Origin: Candidatus Pullichristensenella excrementigallinarum
GTDB lineage: Bacteria; Bacillota; Clostridia; Christensenellales; Aristaeellaceae
Length of the DNA: 33,531 bases
Direction of reading: 5' to 3'
Assembly: GCA_018714825.1 (NCBI GenBank)
Contig: DVMU01000186.1
Location: forward strand, 1 to 33,531
Below, piece by piece: positions 15,623-23,185 of this stretch. Position 1 is the stretch's first letter. Every line of letters begins with the position of its first letter. A program made the position numbers and the translations under genes. Under the pieces are notes generated by a model that was not told the origin of the DNA, did no database searches, and worked only from the letters and a program-made list of their open reading frames with translations.

Positions 15623-16201
15623 TCAGGCCCCGATCTTCCACAGCGCGGCGACGATCGGCGTGGTCAGCACGATGGAAAGCACCATTTCGCCCAAACCGCC
15701 CAGTCCACCCAAACCAAAGATCACGCCCAGGAGGTTTTCATTGTCCAAACCGAGCAGGCCGTAAAAGACCAGCATCAGGCCCAGATACAGAATCGTATTT
15801 GTCAGAGGGCCCGCGGCGGCGGCAAAGGGCAGCGCCTTGAGCGAGCGCTCTTTTCCGCGGGACGCCAGACGGTAGACCAGGTGGCAACTCACGGGAACCA
15901 ACATGCGGGGCACAAAGCACAACAGCAGCGCCAGAATCGGGCTTTCCGCCACAATCGGCGCCACCAGCGTCGATTGGGCGACCGGAGAAAGCCCGAAGGC
16001 GCTCAGCGCGCTCATGGCGCCGAAGCAAAAGCCCAAAAACAGGCCGGGTTTCAGACCCAGCACCAGCGTTCCCACGACCACCGGGAGAAACAGCGTCGTC
16101 AGGTTGATCACGACCAGCGGAATCAGCCCCAGCGGGGTCAATCCCAACAGCAGCACCAGCGCCACGAACAGCGCCGTCAGGGTCAGTTTGCGAGTATTCA
16201 T
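15623..16201 (-). CDS. ECF transporter S component, probable pantothenate uptake (PanT-like)
   Basis: 192 aa, very hydrophobic, with about six membrane segments (for example LTLTALFVALVLLLGLTPLG, LTTLFLPVVVGTLVLGL and LGEMVLSIVLTTPIVAALW). The N-terminal MNTRKLTLTALFVALV is typical of ECF S-components, which capture a vitamin and share a common EcfAAT energising module. The substrate is inferred from position: the next gene, 58 nt downstream, is coaX. The ATG at 16201 has GGAGGG 5 nt upstream; the track start at 16279 adds a hydrophilic, unlike stretch. Its promoter lies about 150 nt upstream. Confidence 0.85.
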   Translation of the reverse strand: MNTRKLTLTALFVALVLLLGLTPLGLIPLVVINLTTLFLPVVVGTLVLGLKPGLFLGFCFGAMSALSAFGLSPVAQSTLVAPIVAESPILALLLCFVPRMLVPVSCHLVYRLASRGKERSLKALPFAAAAGPLTNTILYLGLMLVFYGLLGLDNENLLGVIFGLGGLGGLGEMVLSIVLTTPIVAALWKIGA

Positions 16202-16243
16202 TTTTTCCCTCCGTTCGGGTTCGCCTCGCGATACCCTACGCAT

Positions 16244-16266
16244 ATTTTGCCGCGCGCGGCCAAAAT
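16244..16266. repeat. Near-palindrome in the leader of the ECF gene
   Basis: ATTTTG-CCGCGCGCGGC-CAAAAT is a near-perfect palindrome about 45 nt upstream of the ECF gene, inside its predicted 150-nt leader. It could be an RNA hairpin or a DNA operator. I recognise no known riboswitch in the leader. Confidence 0.45.
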
Positions 16267-16359
16267 GTTTCCGGGACACGGCGCGCGAGCGCCCCGGAAT
16301 GGTCCGGCTCCCGAAAGATACCGGCCGAATCGCAACGCAAACGGATGCGAGACACCGCT

Positions 16360-16368
16360 ATTATAGCA
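16360..16368 (-). promoter_or_regulatory. Extended -10 promoter of the panT-coaX-ogt-alkA-recD2 unit
   Basis: On the - strand TGCTATAAT, an extended -10 with perfect TATAAT (16365-16360). No good -35 is visible at 17-18 bp (GGGAAA). The transcript would start near 16353. Confidence 0.6.
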
Positions 16369-16433
16369 CATCCCGGGCGCGCTTTCCCCGCGTTTGTGTA
16401 AAGAATTCTGTCCACGATGGCGGAGGAGAGGGA

Positions 16434-16462
16434 TTGCGCGCGCCCGTACAGGATGGTATAAT
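16434..16462 (+). promoter_or_regulatory. Cupin gene promoter
   Basis: TTGCGC (16434-16439), 17-bp spacer, TATAAT (16457-16462). The gene-free region 16202-16503 holds this promoter, the divergent ECF-gene promoter and the palindrome at 16244; I see nothing else in it. Confidence 0.72.
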
Positions 16463-16503
16463 ATAGGTGTCTATTCCGAAAAAACGAAAAGGAGTGCAAC
16501 GCC

Positions 16504-16845
16504 ATGATCACCAGGCTTTCCGAACGCGTGACGGAATCGCGCGAGCACATGCGCGGCGGCGCGGGAACGGTGCTTTTGACCCCCATTTCCAAGGAAATCC
16601 CGCAAAACGCCCGCCTGTTTTCTGAAATTCGCCTCCGGCCGGGCATGTCCATCGGCTATCATGTGCATGAGAAGGAGACGGAGCTGTTCTACTTTCTCTC
16701 GGGCAAGGGACGCGCGCAGGATGACGAAGCGTTTTACGATGTCTCGGCGGGCGATTCCATGGCCACACCTTCCGGCCACGGCCACGCGATCGAGTGCGTA
16801 GGCGAGGAGGATTTGGTGATCGTAGCGGTGATTATCAAGGATTGA
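16504..16845 (+). CDS. Single-domain cupin protein
   Basis: 113 aa, one small beta-barrel. The two cupin motifs are present: GYHVHEKETELFYFLSGKG supplies two His and a Glu, and SGHGHAIEC supplies the third His, so a metal site looks intact. Such proteins range from isomerases to sensors, and nothing in the neighbourhood fixes a substrate. It is monocistronic between its own promoter and a strong bidirectional terminator; the ribosome site AAGGAG is 8-9 nt before the ATG. Confidence 0.9.
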   Translation: MITRLSERVTESREHMRGGAGTVLLTPISKEIPQNARLFSEIRLRPGMSIGYHVHEKETELFYFLSGKGRAQDDEAFYDVSAGDSMATPSGHGHAIECVGEEDLVIVAVIIKD

Positions 16846-16875
16846 TGATTCCCAACAGAGGTTTTCCGCAATGCA

Positions 16876-16909
16876 AAAGGAGCCGTCTTTATTGGAAGAC
16901 GGCTCCTTT
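16876..16909. terminator. Bidirectional terminator between cupin and coiled-coil genes
   Basis: AAAGGAGCCGTCTT, a tattgg loop, AAGACGGCTCCTTT: a perfect 14-bp stem ending in TTT on both strands, shared by convergent transcription units. Confidence 0.92.
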
Positions 16910-16938
16910 GACGTATCCAACCCAATTGACTGAAAACG

Positions 16939-17580
16939 CTATTCGCCCTCCACGCCCAGATCCGTGCGCTGACGGCGCACGGAAGAAAGCGCCTGCGCGA
17001 GATTGTCCTCCACATCGCTCAAGAGCTTGTATGCGTCGTGCGACGCCTTCAGGCGCAACTCGTTGGCCTCCACGCGCGCATCGTTTTTGATAATGCGCGC
17101 TTCTTCGCGGGCGCGGCGCACGATTTCGTTTTCGTCCACCATGTGATCGGCGCGTTCCTGCGCGTCGGCGATGATGGCGTGGGCCTCGTTTTCCGCGTCG
17201 TTGAGGCGCTGTTCCGCCTCTTCCTTAGCCTTTTCCAAGGCGGCGTTGGCGCGCATCTCGGCGGAGGAAACCTTGTTCATAGCGGCGGTTTCCGCGTTGC
17301 CCAAGATGCGGTCGCGCTCGGAATACATCTGCAAGCCGTACTGCACCGCGTCGGGCAAATTGCGCTCCATGTCGTCAATGATCAAAAGGCACTTGTCCGC
17401 GTCTATGATCTTCTTGCTGGTCAAGGGTACGTTCGTCCCGGCGCTGATGGCGGCGCGAATGTGCTTGAGCAGCTCGAGGAAATACTTCATATCGTCAATT
17501 TCTTCGGGTTCCTGAATGCCGCGCTCCTCCAGACCGGAAACCGGCTCGTCCTCGTAGAACCTTTCCTGATCGCGATCCAT
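16939..17580 (-). CDS. Coiled-coil protein, ATP synthase b-subunit/DivIVA-like
   Basis: 213 aa, no membrane segment. An acidic N-terminus (about 1-30) leads to a conserved-looking block (PLTSKKIIDADKCLLIIDDM), then a long Ala/Glu/Lys/Arg-rich helix (about 95-200) with heptad character, as in EKAKEEAEQRLNDAENEAHA. This resembles the uncharacterised Firmicutes proteins often labelled ATPase or ATP synthase subunit B-like and found after coaD, but it is too long and lacks the membrane anchor of a true b subunit. A role as a cytoskeletal or division-associated scaffold is only a guess. It starts 13 nt after coaD with GGGAG upstream; last gene of the rsmD-coaD unit. Confidence 0.8.
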   Translation of the reverse strand: MDRDQERFYEDEPVSGLEERGIQEPEEIDDMKYFLELLKHIRAAISAGTNVPLTSKKIIDADKCLLIIDDMERNLPDAVQYGLQMYSERDRILGNAETAAMNKVSSAEMRANAALEKAKEEAEQRLNDAENEAHAIIADAQERADHMVDENEIVRRAREEARIIKNDARVEANELRLKASHDAYKLLSDVEDNLAQALSSVRRQRTDLGVEGE

Positions 17581-17593
17581 TGATCCACACTCC

Positions 17594-18082
17594 CTATTTA
17601 GAATCCGGCGCAGTCGCGCACGCTCTGTAAATATCTTCTACAATTTCCGGGGGAACCATGCCTTCGATCGGCGCCTTATGCCGGGCGCAATCGCGCACGA
17701 TCGAACTGGAAAGCAGGCTGTATTGGGGAGAACAGACCAAAAACAGCGTATCCATTTCCCCGATTCGGCGGTTGGCCACCGCCATCTGCATCTCCAGCGG
17801 GAGATCCGACGCATCCCGAATGCCGCGCAGGATGACATCCGCGCCCACGCGTCGCGCCAAATCCACCAGCATCCCTTCGTCGCTCAACACCCGCACGTTT
17901 TGCATATCGCGAGTGATGCGCGAAAGCATCTCTTCCCGCTCTTTCAGGGAAAAGAGATATCTCTTTTCCGATTGGGAAAGCACCGCCACGAAGACTTCCT
18001 CAAACAGGCTTGAAGCTCTGCGGATGATGTCCAAATGGCCGAGCGTCGGCGGAGAAAAGCTGCCTGCGTAAATTGCTTTCAT
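17594..18082 (-). CDS. coaD: Phosphopantetheine adenylyltransferase
   Basis: 162 aa, nucleotidyltransferase of the HxGH class; fourth step of CoA synthesis (4'-phosphopantetheine + ATP to dephospho-CoA). Seen: AGSFSPPTLGHLDIIRRA (the TxGH motif), LRGIRDASDLPLEMQMA and the C-terminal SSSIVRD, all typical of CoaD. The track start at 18196 overlaps rsmD; the ATG at 18082, 1 nt after the rsmD stop, restores the standard N-terminus. Coupling with rsmD is the usual arrangement in Firmicutes. Confidence 0.96.
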   Translation of the reverse strand: MKAIYAGSFSPPTLGHLDIIRRASSLFEEVFVAVLSQSEKRYLFSLKEREEMLSRITRDMQNVRVLSDEGMLVDLARRVGADVILRGIRDASDLPLEMQMAVANRRIGEMDTLFLVCSPQYSLLSSSIVRDCARHKAPIEGMVPPEIVEDIYRACATAPDSK

Positions 18083-18083
18083 C

Positions 18084-18635
18084 TCAGACCCCTTTTGCCA
18101 CAAAATCCAGCGCGCTCTCTCCATACGCGCGCGAATCCAACAACCGGTATCCCTCCGGAAGAGGAATTTGCACGGTTTTGGCGCGTTCGAGCACAATGCG
18201 CGCGTCCGGCGCCGTCAGGTTTTCAAGAAACCGCAGAGCGCCTGCGTAAGCGTCCGCCATGCGATAGGGCGGGTCGAGAAAGATCAAATCGAATTGCTCA
18301 CCCGCCAGAGAAGGAAGCGCCTGCCGGTAATCCATCTTCAAAATGCGCAACCGCTTGCGCCAATCCTCGCCCAATACCGCCAGGGCATTGCGCTCCATGG
18401 CACGAACAGCCTCGCGACCCGAATCGATCGCCACCGCGCGTTCCGCCCCTCGGGACAATGCCTCCAGGGCCAACGCGCCTGTTCCGGAAAACACATCCAA
18501 CACATGCGCGCCGGCAACCCGGCGGCCGAGGATGTTGAATAGAGCGCCGCGCGTCCTGTCCGATGTCGGGCGCGTATCCGCGCCGGTCGGCGCGAACAAC
18601 TTTCGGCCCCCGGCTTCTCCGGCAATGATGCGCAT
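18084..18635 (-). CDS. rsmD: 16S rRNA (guanine(966)-N2)-methyltransferase
   Basis: 183 aa, Rossmann-fold SAM methyltransferase that modifies the small ribosomal subunit. Seen: MRIIAGEAGGRKL, RPTSDRTRGALFNIL, the SAM motif VLDVFSGTGALALEALSRGA and the catalytic FLDPPY. The ATG at 18635 with GGAGGAG 4 nt upstream is preferred over the track start at 18680. Followed immediately by coaD. Confidence 0.96.
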   Translation of the reverse strand: MRIIAGEAGGRKLFAPTGADTRPTSDRTRGALFNILGRRVAGAHVLDVFSGTGALALEALSRGAERAVAIDSGREAVRAMERNALAVLGEDWRKRLRILKMDYRQALPSLAGEQFDLIFLDPPYRMADAYAGALRFLENLTAPDARIVLERAKTVQIPLPEGYRLLDSRAYGESALDFVAKGV

Positions 18636-18660
18636 ATCTCCTCCCACGCTATTTGTCGTA

Positions 18661-18690
18661 ATTATATCACAATTGTGCAATATTTGCCAA
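18661..18690 (-). promoter_or_regulatory. rsmD-coaD promoter
   Basis: On the - strand TTGGCA (18690-18685), 18-bp spacer, TATAAT (18666-18661). It would start transcription about 20 nt before the rsmD ATG. Confidence 0.75.
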
Positions 18691-18732
18691 GTGCTTTTTC
18701 AAAATAAAATCAACTTTTATCCTTCGAGGGCC

Positions 18733-18762
18733 AAAAATGGACGTTTTCCGGGGAAAACGCCC
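18733..18762 (-). terminator. alr terminator
   Basis: On the - strand GGGCGTTTTCC pairs with GGAAAACGTCC (one mismatch), tightly looped, then ATTTTT; flanking AAATGG/CCATTT can extend the stem. It ends the paaK-ACT-alr unit. Confidence 0.82.
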
Positions 18763-18838
18763 ATTTCTTAGTCGTTTTGAGACTCCCGTTGGTTCCCTCA
18801 AGGCACAAAAACCGCCTATTTGGAAAAAATTCCCTCCG

Positions 18839-19942
18839 CTAATTTTGCAAATCGTCCCGATAGACGCGCCGTACGCGCGAAGAAAAGCCCAGAACAATTT
18901 CATAGGGGATGGTTTCGGCATGGCGCGCAAGCTCGGCGGCGTCGATGCACTCTTCTCCCTGCGCGCCCAGGAGCACCACTTCGTCTCCCATGCCCGCCTC
19001 GGGAATGTCGGTAATGTCCGCCATAAGCATATCCATGCACACGCGGCCGACGATTGGCGCGCGCTTGCCGCGGATGAGCACGTCGGCGCGGTTGCCCAGG
19101 ATGCGGGGATAGCCGTCCCCATAGCCAATGGGGAGTGTCATGATCTTCGCATCGCGTTCGGAACGGAATGTGCGCCCGTAGCTGACGCTTTCCCCGGCGC
19201 GAATCCAGTCTACGCGCACAGGGCGGGTGACCAGCTTCTGCGCGATTTTCAATCCGGGAATCTGCGAATCATACCCGTACAGCGCGATGCCGGGCCGCAC
19301 CATGTCGTGCCGAAACGCAGGATTGATAAGCGCGTCGCTGGCCGAGATATGCGCGACGGGAGAAAACCCCGCCTCCTGCGCGCGTTCAATGGCGGATAAA
19401 AATTCCGTCTCCTGTTTGCGGGTAAAGATGGGATCGCCGAGCGCGTCGGCGAAATGAGTGAAGATTCCCTGCATGTGCACGCTGGGGCAGTCCTTCCAGG
19501 TTTTGAGAAGGGATTTGAGCGCCTTATTTCCGCGCACGCCCAGACGGGACATGCCGGTATCGATTTTCAGATGCGCATCCGCAACGGTTCCCAAAGCCTG
19601 CGCAGCTTCTTCCAGGGCATTGAGCGCGTCCTCGCTATACACGGCCATGGACACGTTTCGCTCCACGGCTTCGCGCATGTCCTCGGGATTGACGCCGCCC
19701 AGAACCAGGATGGGCGTTTCCACGCCCGCGTCGCGCAACTGGACGGCCTCTTCGAGAATGGCCACGGCGAACATGTCCGCGCCGGCCTTTTCGAGCCTGC
19801 GGGCCACGGGAACCAGGCCGTGCCCATAGGCGTCGGCCTTTACGACCGCCATGCACTTGACCCATGGGCCGACGATTTCCGCGATTTTGCGAAAATTCTC
19901 CTCAATGGCGCTGAGGGAAATGCGCAATTCGGTCGCCCTCAC
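18839..19942 (-). CDS. alr: Alanine racemase
   Basis: 367 aa, PLP-dependent, makes D-alanine for peptidoglycan. The PLP lysine is K35 in VVKADAYGHG; KIDTGMSRLG, RPGIALYGY and the catalytic tyrosine region GESVSYGRTF are present, as is RVCMDMLMAD near the C-terminus. It begins with GTG (19942), overlapping the ACT-domain gene by 4 nt (GTGA), with AGGTGG upstream. An alr gene behind paaK/ACT has no obvious metabolic logic and probably reflects operon convenience. Confidence 0.97.
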   Translation of the reverse strand: MRATELRISLSAIEENFRKIAEIVGPWVKCMAVVKADAYGHGLVPVARRLEKAGADMFAVAILEEAVQLRDAGVETPILVLGGVNPEDMREAVERNVSMAVYSEDALNALEEAAQALGTVADAHLKIDTGMSRLGVRGNKALKSLLKTWKDCPSVHMQGIFTHFADALGDPIFTRKQETEFLSAIERAQEAGFSPVAHISASDALINPAFRHDMVRPGIALYGYDSQIPGLKIAQKLVTRPVRVDWIRAGESVSYGRTFRSERDAKIMTLPIGYGDGYPRILGNRADVLIRGKRAPIVGRVCMDMLMADITDIPEAGMGDEVVLLGAQGEECIDAAELARHAETIPYEIVLGFSSRVRRVYRDDLQN

Positions 19943-20376
19943 AGCGCGTCCACCTCGCTCTGGCTCAAAAGGCGGATATGTGCCTTTTCAAAGGCGAGCA
20001 AGCCCTTCTGCGGATCGTCCAACCGGAAGATGATCAGGGCCATGCCGTCCTTGCCGCGCACGAACGAATAGGTGTACTCGATGGAAAGATCCTGATCCTC
20101 AATCGCCTTGAGCACCGCGTTCAATCCGCCGGGCTGATCGGGAACGCCCACGCACAGCACGTTGGTTTCCCGCACGGTATATCCCTGTTCCCGGAGCAAC
20201 CCGATGGCTCTGAGGCAATCCTGGGAACGCACCACGCAGCGAAGAATGCCGAAATTCTGCGTATCCGCAATGCTCAACGCCATCAGATCGACGTTGCCCG
20301 CGGCCAGGATACCGGTCATCTCGCTGAGGCTTCCCTTGATGTTTTCAAGGAACACGGAAATCTGCTTGACAAACAC
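19939..20376 (-). CDS. Tandem ACT-domain protein
   Basis: 145 aa, two ACT repeats (about residues 3-70 and 71-140): QISVFLENIKGSLSEMTGIL with GNVDLMAL, then LCVGVPDQPGGLNAVLKAI with LSIEYTYSF. There is no enzyme or DNA-binding part. ACT pairs bind amino acids at their interface, and stand-alone tandem ACT proteins of this size commonly follow phenylacetate-CoA ligase genes in anaerobes, as here. It may sense an aromatic or related amino acid to modulate a partner enzyme; this is inference. Starts with GTG (20376), GGGGAGGAA 5 nt upstream. Confidence 0.9.
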   Translation of the reverse strand: MFVKQISVFLENIKGSLSEMTGILAAGNVDLMALSIADTQNFGILRCVVRSQDCLRAIGLLREQGYTVRETNVLCVGVPDQPGGLNAVLKAIEDQDLSIEYTYSFVRGKDGMALIIFRLDDPQKGLLAFEKAHIRLLSQSEVDAL

Positions 20377-20422
20377 TTCGATTCCTCCCCTCGATATCGG
20401 TCGGTTCCAAAGCTTTCTGCTC

Positions 20423-21718
20423 TTACAGCTTGCGATTGTCGATTACGCGCTTGGCCTTGCCCTCGCTGCGCGGAATGGAACGCGGCGCGACGAGCTTGAT
20501 CGAAGCGGTAATGCCCACGACCTGCTTAATCCGGTCGCGAATGAGCTGCTTGAGCTGTTCGATGTGGGAAACGGTATCGGAGAACATCTGATCGGTCATT
20601 TCCACCTGCACTTCCAGCGTGTCCGTGGAATGGACGCGATCGACCACCAGCATATAGTGCGGCGCAACGCCCTGTACGCCAACCAGCACGCTTTCGATCT
20701 GGCTGGGGAATACATTGACGCCGCGAATGACCAGCATATCGTCCGTCCGCCCGGTAATGCGGCCCATACGCACCAGCGTCCGGCCGCAGGCGCAGGGCGT
20801 ATCGTCCAGGACGCAGATGTCGTGCGTGCGATAGCGCAGCATCGGCATTCCTTCCTTGGTGATGGTGGTAAAGACCAATTCGCCGCTCTGGCCGCAGGGC
20901 AAAGGCTCGTGGGTCACGGGATCGAGGATCTCCGCGATCACATGATCCTCGTTGATGTGCATTCCGTGCTTCTCCATGCATTCAAAGGCCACGCCCGGCC
21001 CGCAGATCTCCGTAAGGCCGTAAACATCCAGCGCGTCGATGCCCAGAAGCTCCTCAATGCGCTTGCGCATGGCCTCGGTCCAGGGTTCCGCGCCGAAGCA
21101 GCCCGCGCGCAATTTGATATCCTTGGGATCGACGCCCGCTTCGCGCAGGCTTTCGCCCAGGTAGAGGGCATAGGAGGGCGTGCAGCACAGAATCGTGGTG
21201 CCCAGTTCGCGCAGCATGAGCAATTGCCGGTGCGTATTGCCGCTGGACATGGGGATGACCGTCGCGCCGATTTTGCCCGCGCCCTGATGCGCGCCCAAGC
21301 CGCCGGTAAACAGGCCGTAACCGTAAGCGACCTGCACGATGTCGTCCTTCCCTGCGCCCGCGGCGCTGAGCGTGCGCGCCATCATTTCGGTCCAAACTTC
21401 GACGTCGTTGGCCGTATAGCCCGCCACAATGGGTTTTCCGGTCGTACCGGAAGATCCCTGGATGCGCACGATGTCCTGCAAGGGCGAGGCAAACAATCCA
21501 TAGGGGAAGTAATCCCGCAAATCGGTTTTTTCCGTAAACGGAAGGTGTTTTAAATCCTCAATCCCCCGAATGTCCTCGGGTTTGACGCCGATTTCGTCCA
21601 TGCGCGCGCGGTAAACGGGCACATTGTCATATTCGCGCCGAACGGTTTCCCGGAGCCTTTTGGATTGCAGAGCCGTTCGCTCGTCGCGGCTCATGGCTTC
21701 CATCGCGGGATTGAACAT
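20423..21718 (-). CDS. paaK: Phenylacetate--CoA ligase
   Basis: 431 aa, ANL-superfamily adenylate-forming enzyme activating phenylacetate or a similar aryl acid with CoA. Seen: the P-loop GSSGTTGKP, VYGLTEICGPG, the hinge GRTDDML and the late-domain lysine region RSEGKAKRVID. Many anaerobes use it in reductive or ferredoxin-dependent aromatic amino acid fermentation; no indolepyruvate oxidoreductase is visible here. The track start at 21841 is too long. I chose ATG 21718 (MFNPAMEAMS, family-like N-terminus, GAGAGG upstream); ATG 21739 is an alternative. Confidence 0.94.
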   Translation of the reverse strand: MFNPAMEAMSRDERTALQSKRLRETVRREYDNVPVYRARMDEIGVKPEDIRGIEDLKHLPFTEKTDLRDYFPYGLFASPLQDIVRIQGSSGTTGKPIVAGYTANDVEVWTEMMARTLSAAGAGKDDIVQVAYGYGLFTGGLGAHQGAGKIGATVIPMSSGNTHRQLLMLRELGTTILCCTPSYALYLGESLREAGVDPKDIKLRAGCFGAEPWTEAMRKRIEELLGIDALDVYGLTEICGPGVAFECMEKHGMHINEDHVIAEILDPVTHEPLPCGQSGELVFTTITKEGMPMLRYRTHDICVLDDTPCACGRTLVRMGRITGRTDDMLVIRGVNVFPSQIESVLVGVQGVAPHYMLVVDRVHSTDTLEVQVEMTDQMFSDTVSHIEQLKQLIRDRIKQVVGITASIKLVAPRSIPRSEGKAKRVIDNRKL

Positions 21719-21772
21719 GGTATTTTTCCTCTCGGACATGGCTGCGTCCCCCCGTAAACCAAAGTTTTCCTT

Positions 21773-21778
21773 ATTATA
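21773..21778 (-). promoter_or_regulatory. Probable paaK -10 element
   Basis: Perfect TATAAT on the - strand (21778-21773), about 55 nt before the paaK ATG. The -35 region at 17 bp is A/T-rich (TAAAAA) and poor. Confidence 0.5.
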
Positions 21779-21858
21779 GTACGTTCCGGTTAAATTTTTT
21801 AGTTGCCGTAGAAAATTCGGCGAATCTAACAAAGAGAGCAAATACTGTCGTTTTGGCA

Positions 21859-21923
21859 GGGGAATTTCCTGGATTTCGAGAGGGTAAATCGTAAATCTTA
21901 CGAAAATTCAATGGAAATTCCCC
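21859..21923. repeat. Nested inverted repeats upstream of and into the fprA promoter
   Basis: An 11-bp inverted pair, GGGGAATTTCC (21859-21869) and GGAAATTCCCC (21913-21923), flanks a perfect dyad TCGTAA-ATC-TTACGA (21889-21903). The right arm overlaps the fprA -35 region. Each arm is itself nearly palindromic (GGAATTTCC/GGAAATTCC), and the two are 54 bp apart, about five helical turns. This is the arrangement expected of operators for a dimeric or looping regulator; none is identifiable. Confidence 0.5.
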
Positions 21924-21940
21924 GCGGCGCAAGGTATAAT
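21912..21940 (+). promoter_or_regulatory. fprA promoter
   Basis: TATAAT (21935-21940) with a weak -35 TGGAAA (21912-21917) at 17 bp. The weak -35 is consistent with control by an activator, or with the inverted repeats being the control site. Confidence 0.65.
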
Positions 21941-21966
21941 AGAACCATTGGGAGGTGGAACTAATT

Positions 21967-23130
21967 ATGCGGAATTGGACGAATGTCACCGAGGACATCC
22001 TGCAAATCGGCATCAACGATCGGGTGACCGATTTGTTTGAAGGACAGTATAAAATTCCCAACGGCATTTCTTACAACGCCTATGTGATCCTGGATGAAAA
22101 GGTGTGCCTGCTCGATACGGTGGACGGCCGCTTTGCCGCGGAGTATCTCGCCGCGCTGGAGGAGGCGTTGGGCGGAAGAGAGCCGGAGTATCTCGTGGTT
22201 TCGCACATGGAACCGGATCATTCGGCCTGCATCGGCGCGCTTATGGAAAAGTATCCGGAAATGCGTCTGGTGGGCAACCAGAAGACCTTTCCCATCCTCA
22301 AGCGGTATTTCGATCTTCTTTTGGAGGAGCGAAGCGTTACTGTGCGGGAAGGGGAAACGCTGTCTCTGGGCCGACACGAACTGACCTTTGTCATGGCGCC
22401 CATGGTGCACTGGCCGGAGGTCATGGTGGCATACGACGCCGGGGAAAAGATCCTGTTTTCGGCGGACGCTATGGGCAAGTTCGGCGCGCTGGATTGCGAG
22501 GAAGAGTGGCTTGGCGAGGCCCGCAGGTATTATTTCAATATCGTGGGCAAGTTCGGCAAGCAAGTGGAGATGCTGCTGAATAAGGCCAAAAATTTGGAAA
22601 TTGAAACGGTTTGCCCGCTGCACGGTCCGATTCTTCGGGGAGAAGCGCTGGCAAAGGCCCTGGAGGTATATGCCAAATGGGGCGCGTACGCTCCCGAGGA
22701 AAAGGGCGTGCTGGTGGCGTATGCGTCGCTGCACGGAAATACGGCCAAGGCTGCCCGCGCGTTTGAGAAAATGCTGCGCGATCGCGGCGCGAAGGTGGAA
22801 ATGTTTGATCTCGCCCGGGAAGACCTGTCCGAGGCGCTTTCGCAGGCCTTCCGCCTGGATACGATGGTGCTGATGGCCTCTTCCTACGATGCGGGCGTGA
22901 TGCCCTTTATGGAAACCTTCCTGGCGCATCTCAAGGCGAAAAATTATCAGAAGCGCCGCGTGGCGCTGGTGGAAAACGCTTCGTTTGCGCCCAGCGCGAA
23001 TCGCACGATGCGAGAGATCCTTTCGCAGATGCGGGAAATTTCCGTGGAGGAAGAGCCGATCACGATCTTCGGTTCCGTAAAACCGGAGGATCTGCAAAAA
23101 TTGGAAGCGCTGGCGGACAAGCTGGCCTGA
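21967..23130 (+). CDS. fprA: Flavodiiron protein (FprA-type O2/NO reductase)
   Basis: 387 aa, cytoplasmic. The N-terminal metallo-beta-lactamase-like domain keeps all expected diiron ligands: HMEPDH, the His in VHWPEVM, the Asp in SADAMGKFG and the His in CPLHGPIL. The C-terminal flavodoxin domain (about 250-387) has the FMN loop YASLHGNTAKAA. Such proteins reduce O2 to water (or NO to N2O) with electrons from rubredoxin, protecting anaerobes. The ATG at 21967 with GGGAGG about 11 nt upstream is preferred; the track's GTG at 21955 overlaps that site. Confidence 0.95.
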   Translation: MRNWTNVTEDILQIGINDRVTDLFEGQYKIPNGISYNAYVILDEKVCLLDTVDGRFAAEYLAALEEALGGREPEYLVVSHMEPDHSACIGALMEKYPEMRLVGNQKTFPILKRYFDLLLEERSVTVREGETLSLGRHELTFVMAPMVHWPEVMVAYDAGEKILFSADAMGKFGALDCEEEWLGEARRYYFNIVGKFGKQVEMLLNKAKNLEIETVCPLHGPILRGEALAKALEVYAKWGAYAPEEKGVLVAYASLHGNTAKAARAFEKMLRDRGAKVEMFDLAREDLSEALSQAFRLDTMVLMASSYDAGVMPFMETFLAHLKAKNYQKRRVALVENASFAPSANRTMREILSQMREISVEEEPITIFGSVKPEDLQKLEALADKLA

Positions 23131-23145
23131 CGTTTCCGACGCCTG

Positions 23146-23185
23146 GCGGCGGGATTCCCTTTGCGGGGCCCGCCGCTCTATTTTT
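23146..23185 (+). terminator. fprA terminator
   Basis: GCGGCGGG (23146-23153) pairs with CCCGCCGC (23169-23176), then TCTATTTTT. Its T-tract overlaps the last codons of convergent tyrA. The same hairpin lacks a T-tract on the - strand. Confidence 0.82.

Noticed and set aside
23146-23176. Terminator for tyrA on the - strand
   Set aside because: The hairpin is present, but no T-run follows it on the - strand, so only the fprA direction is called.
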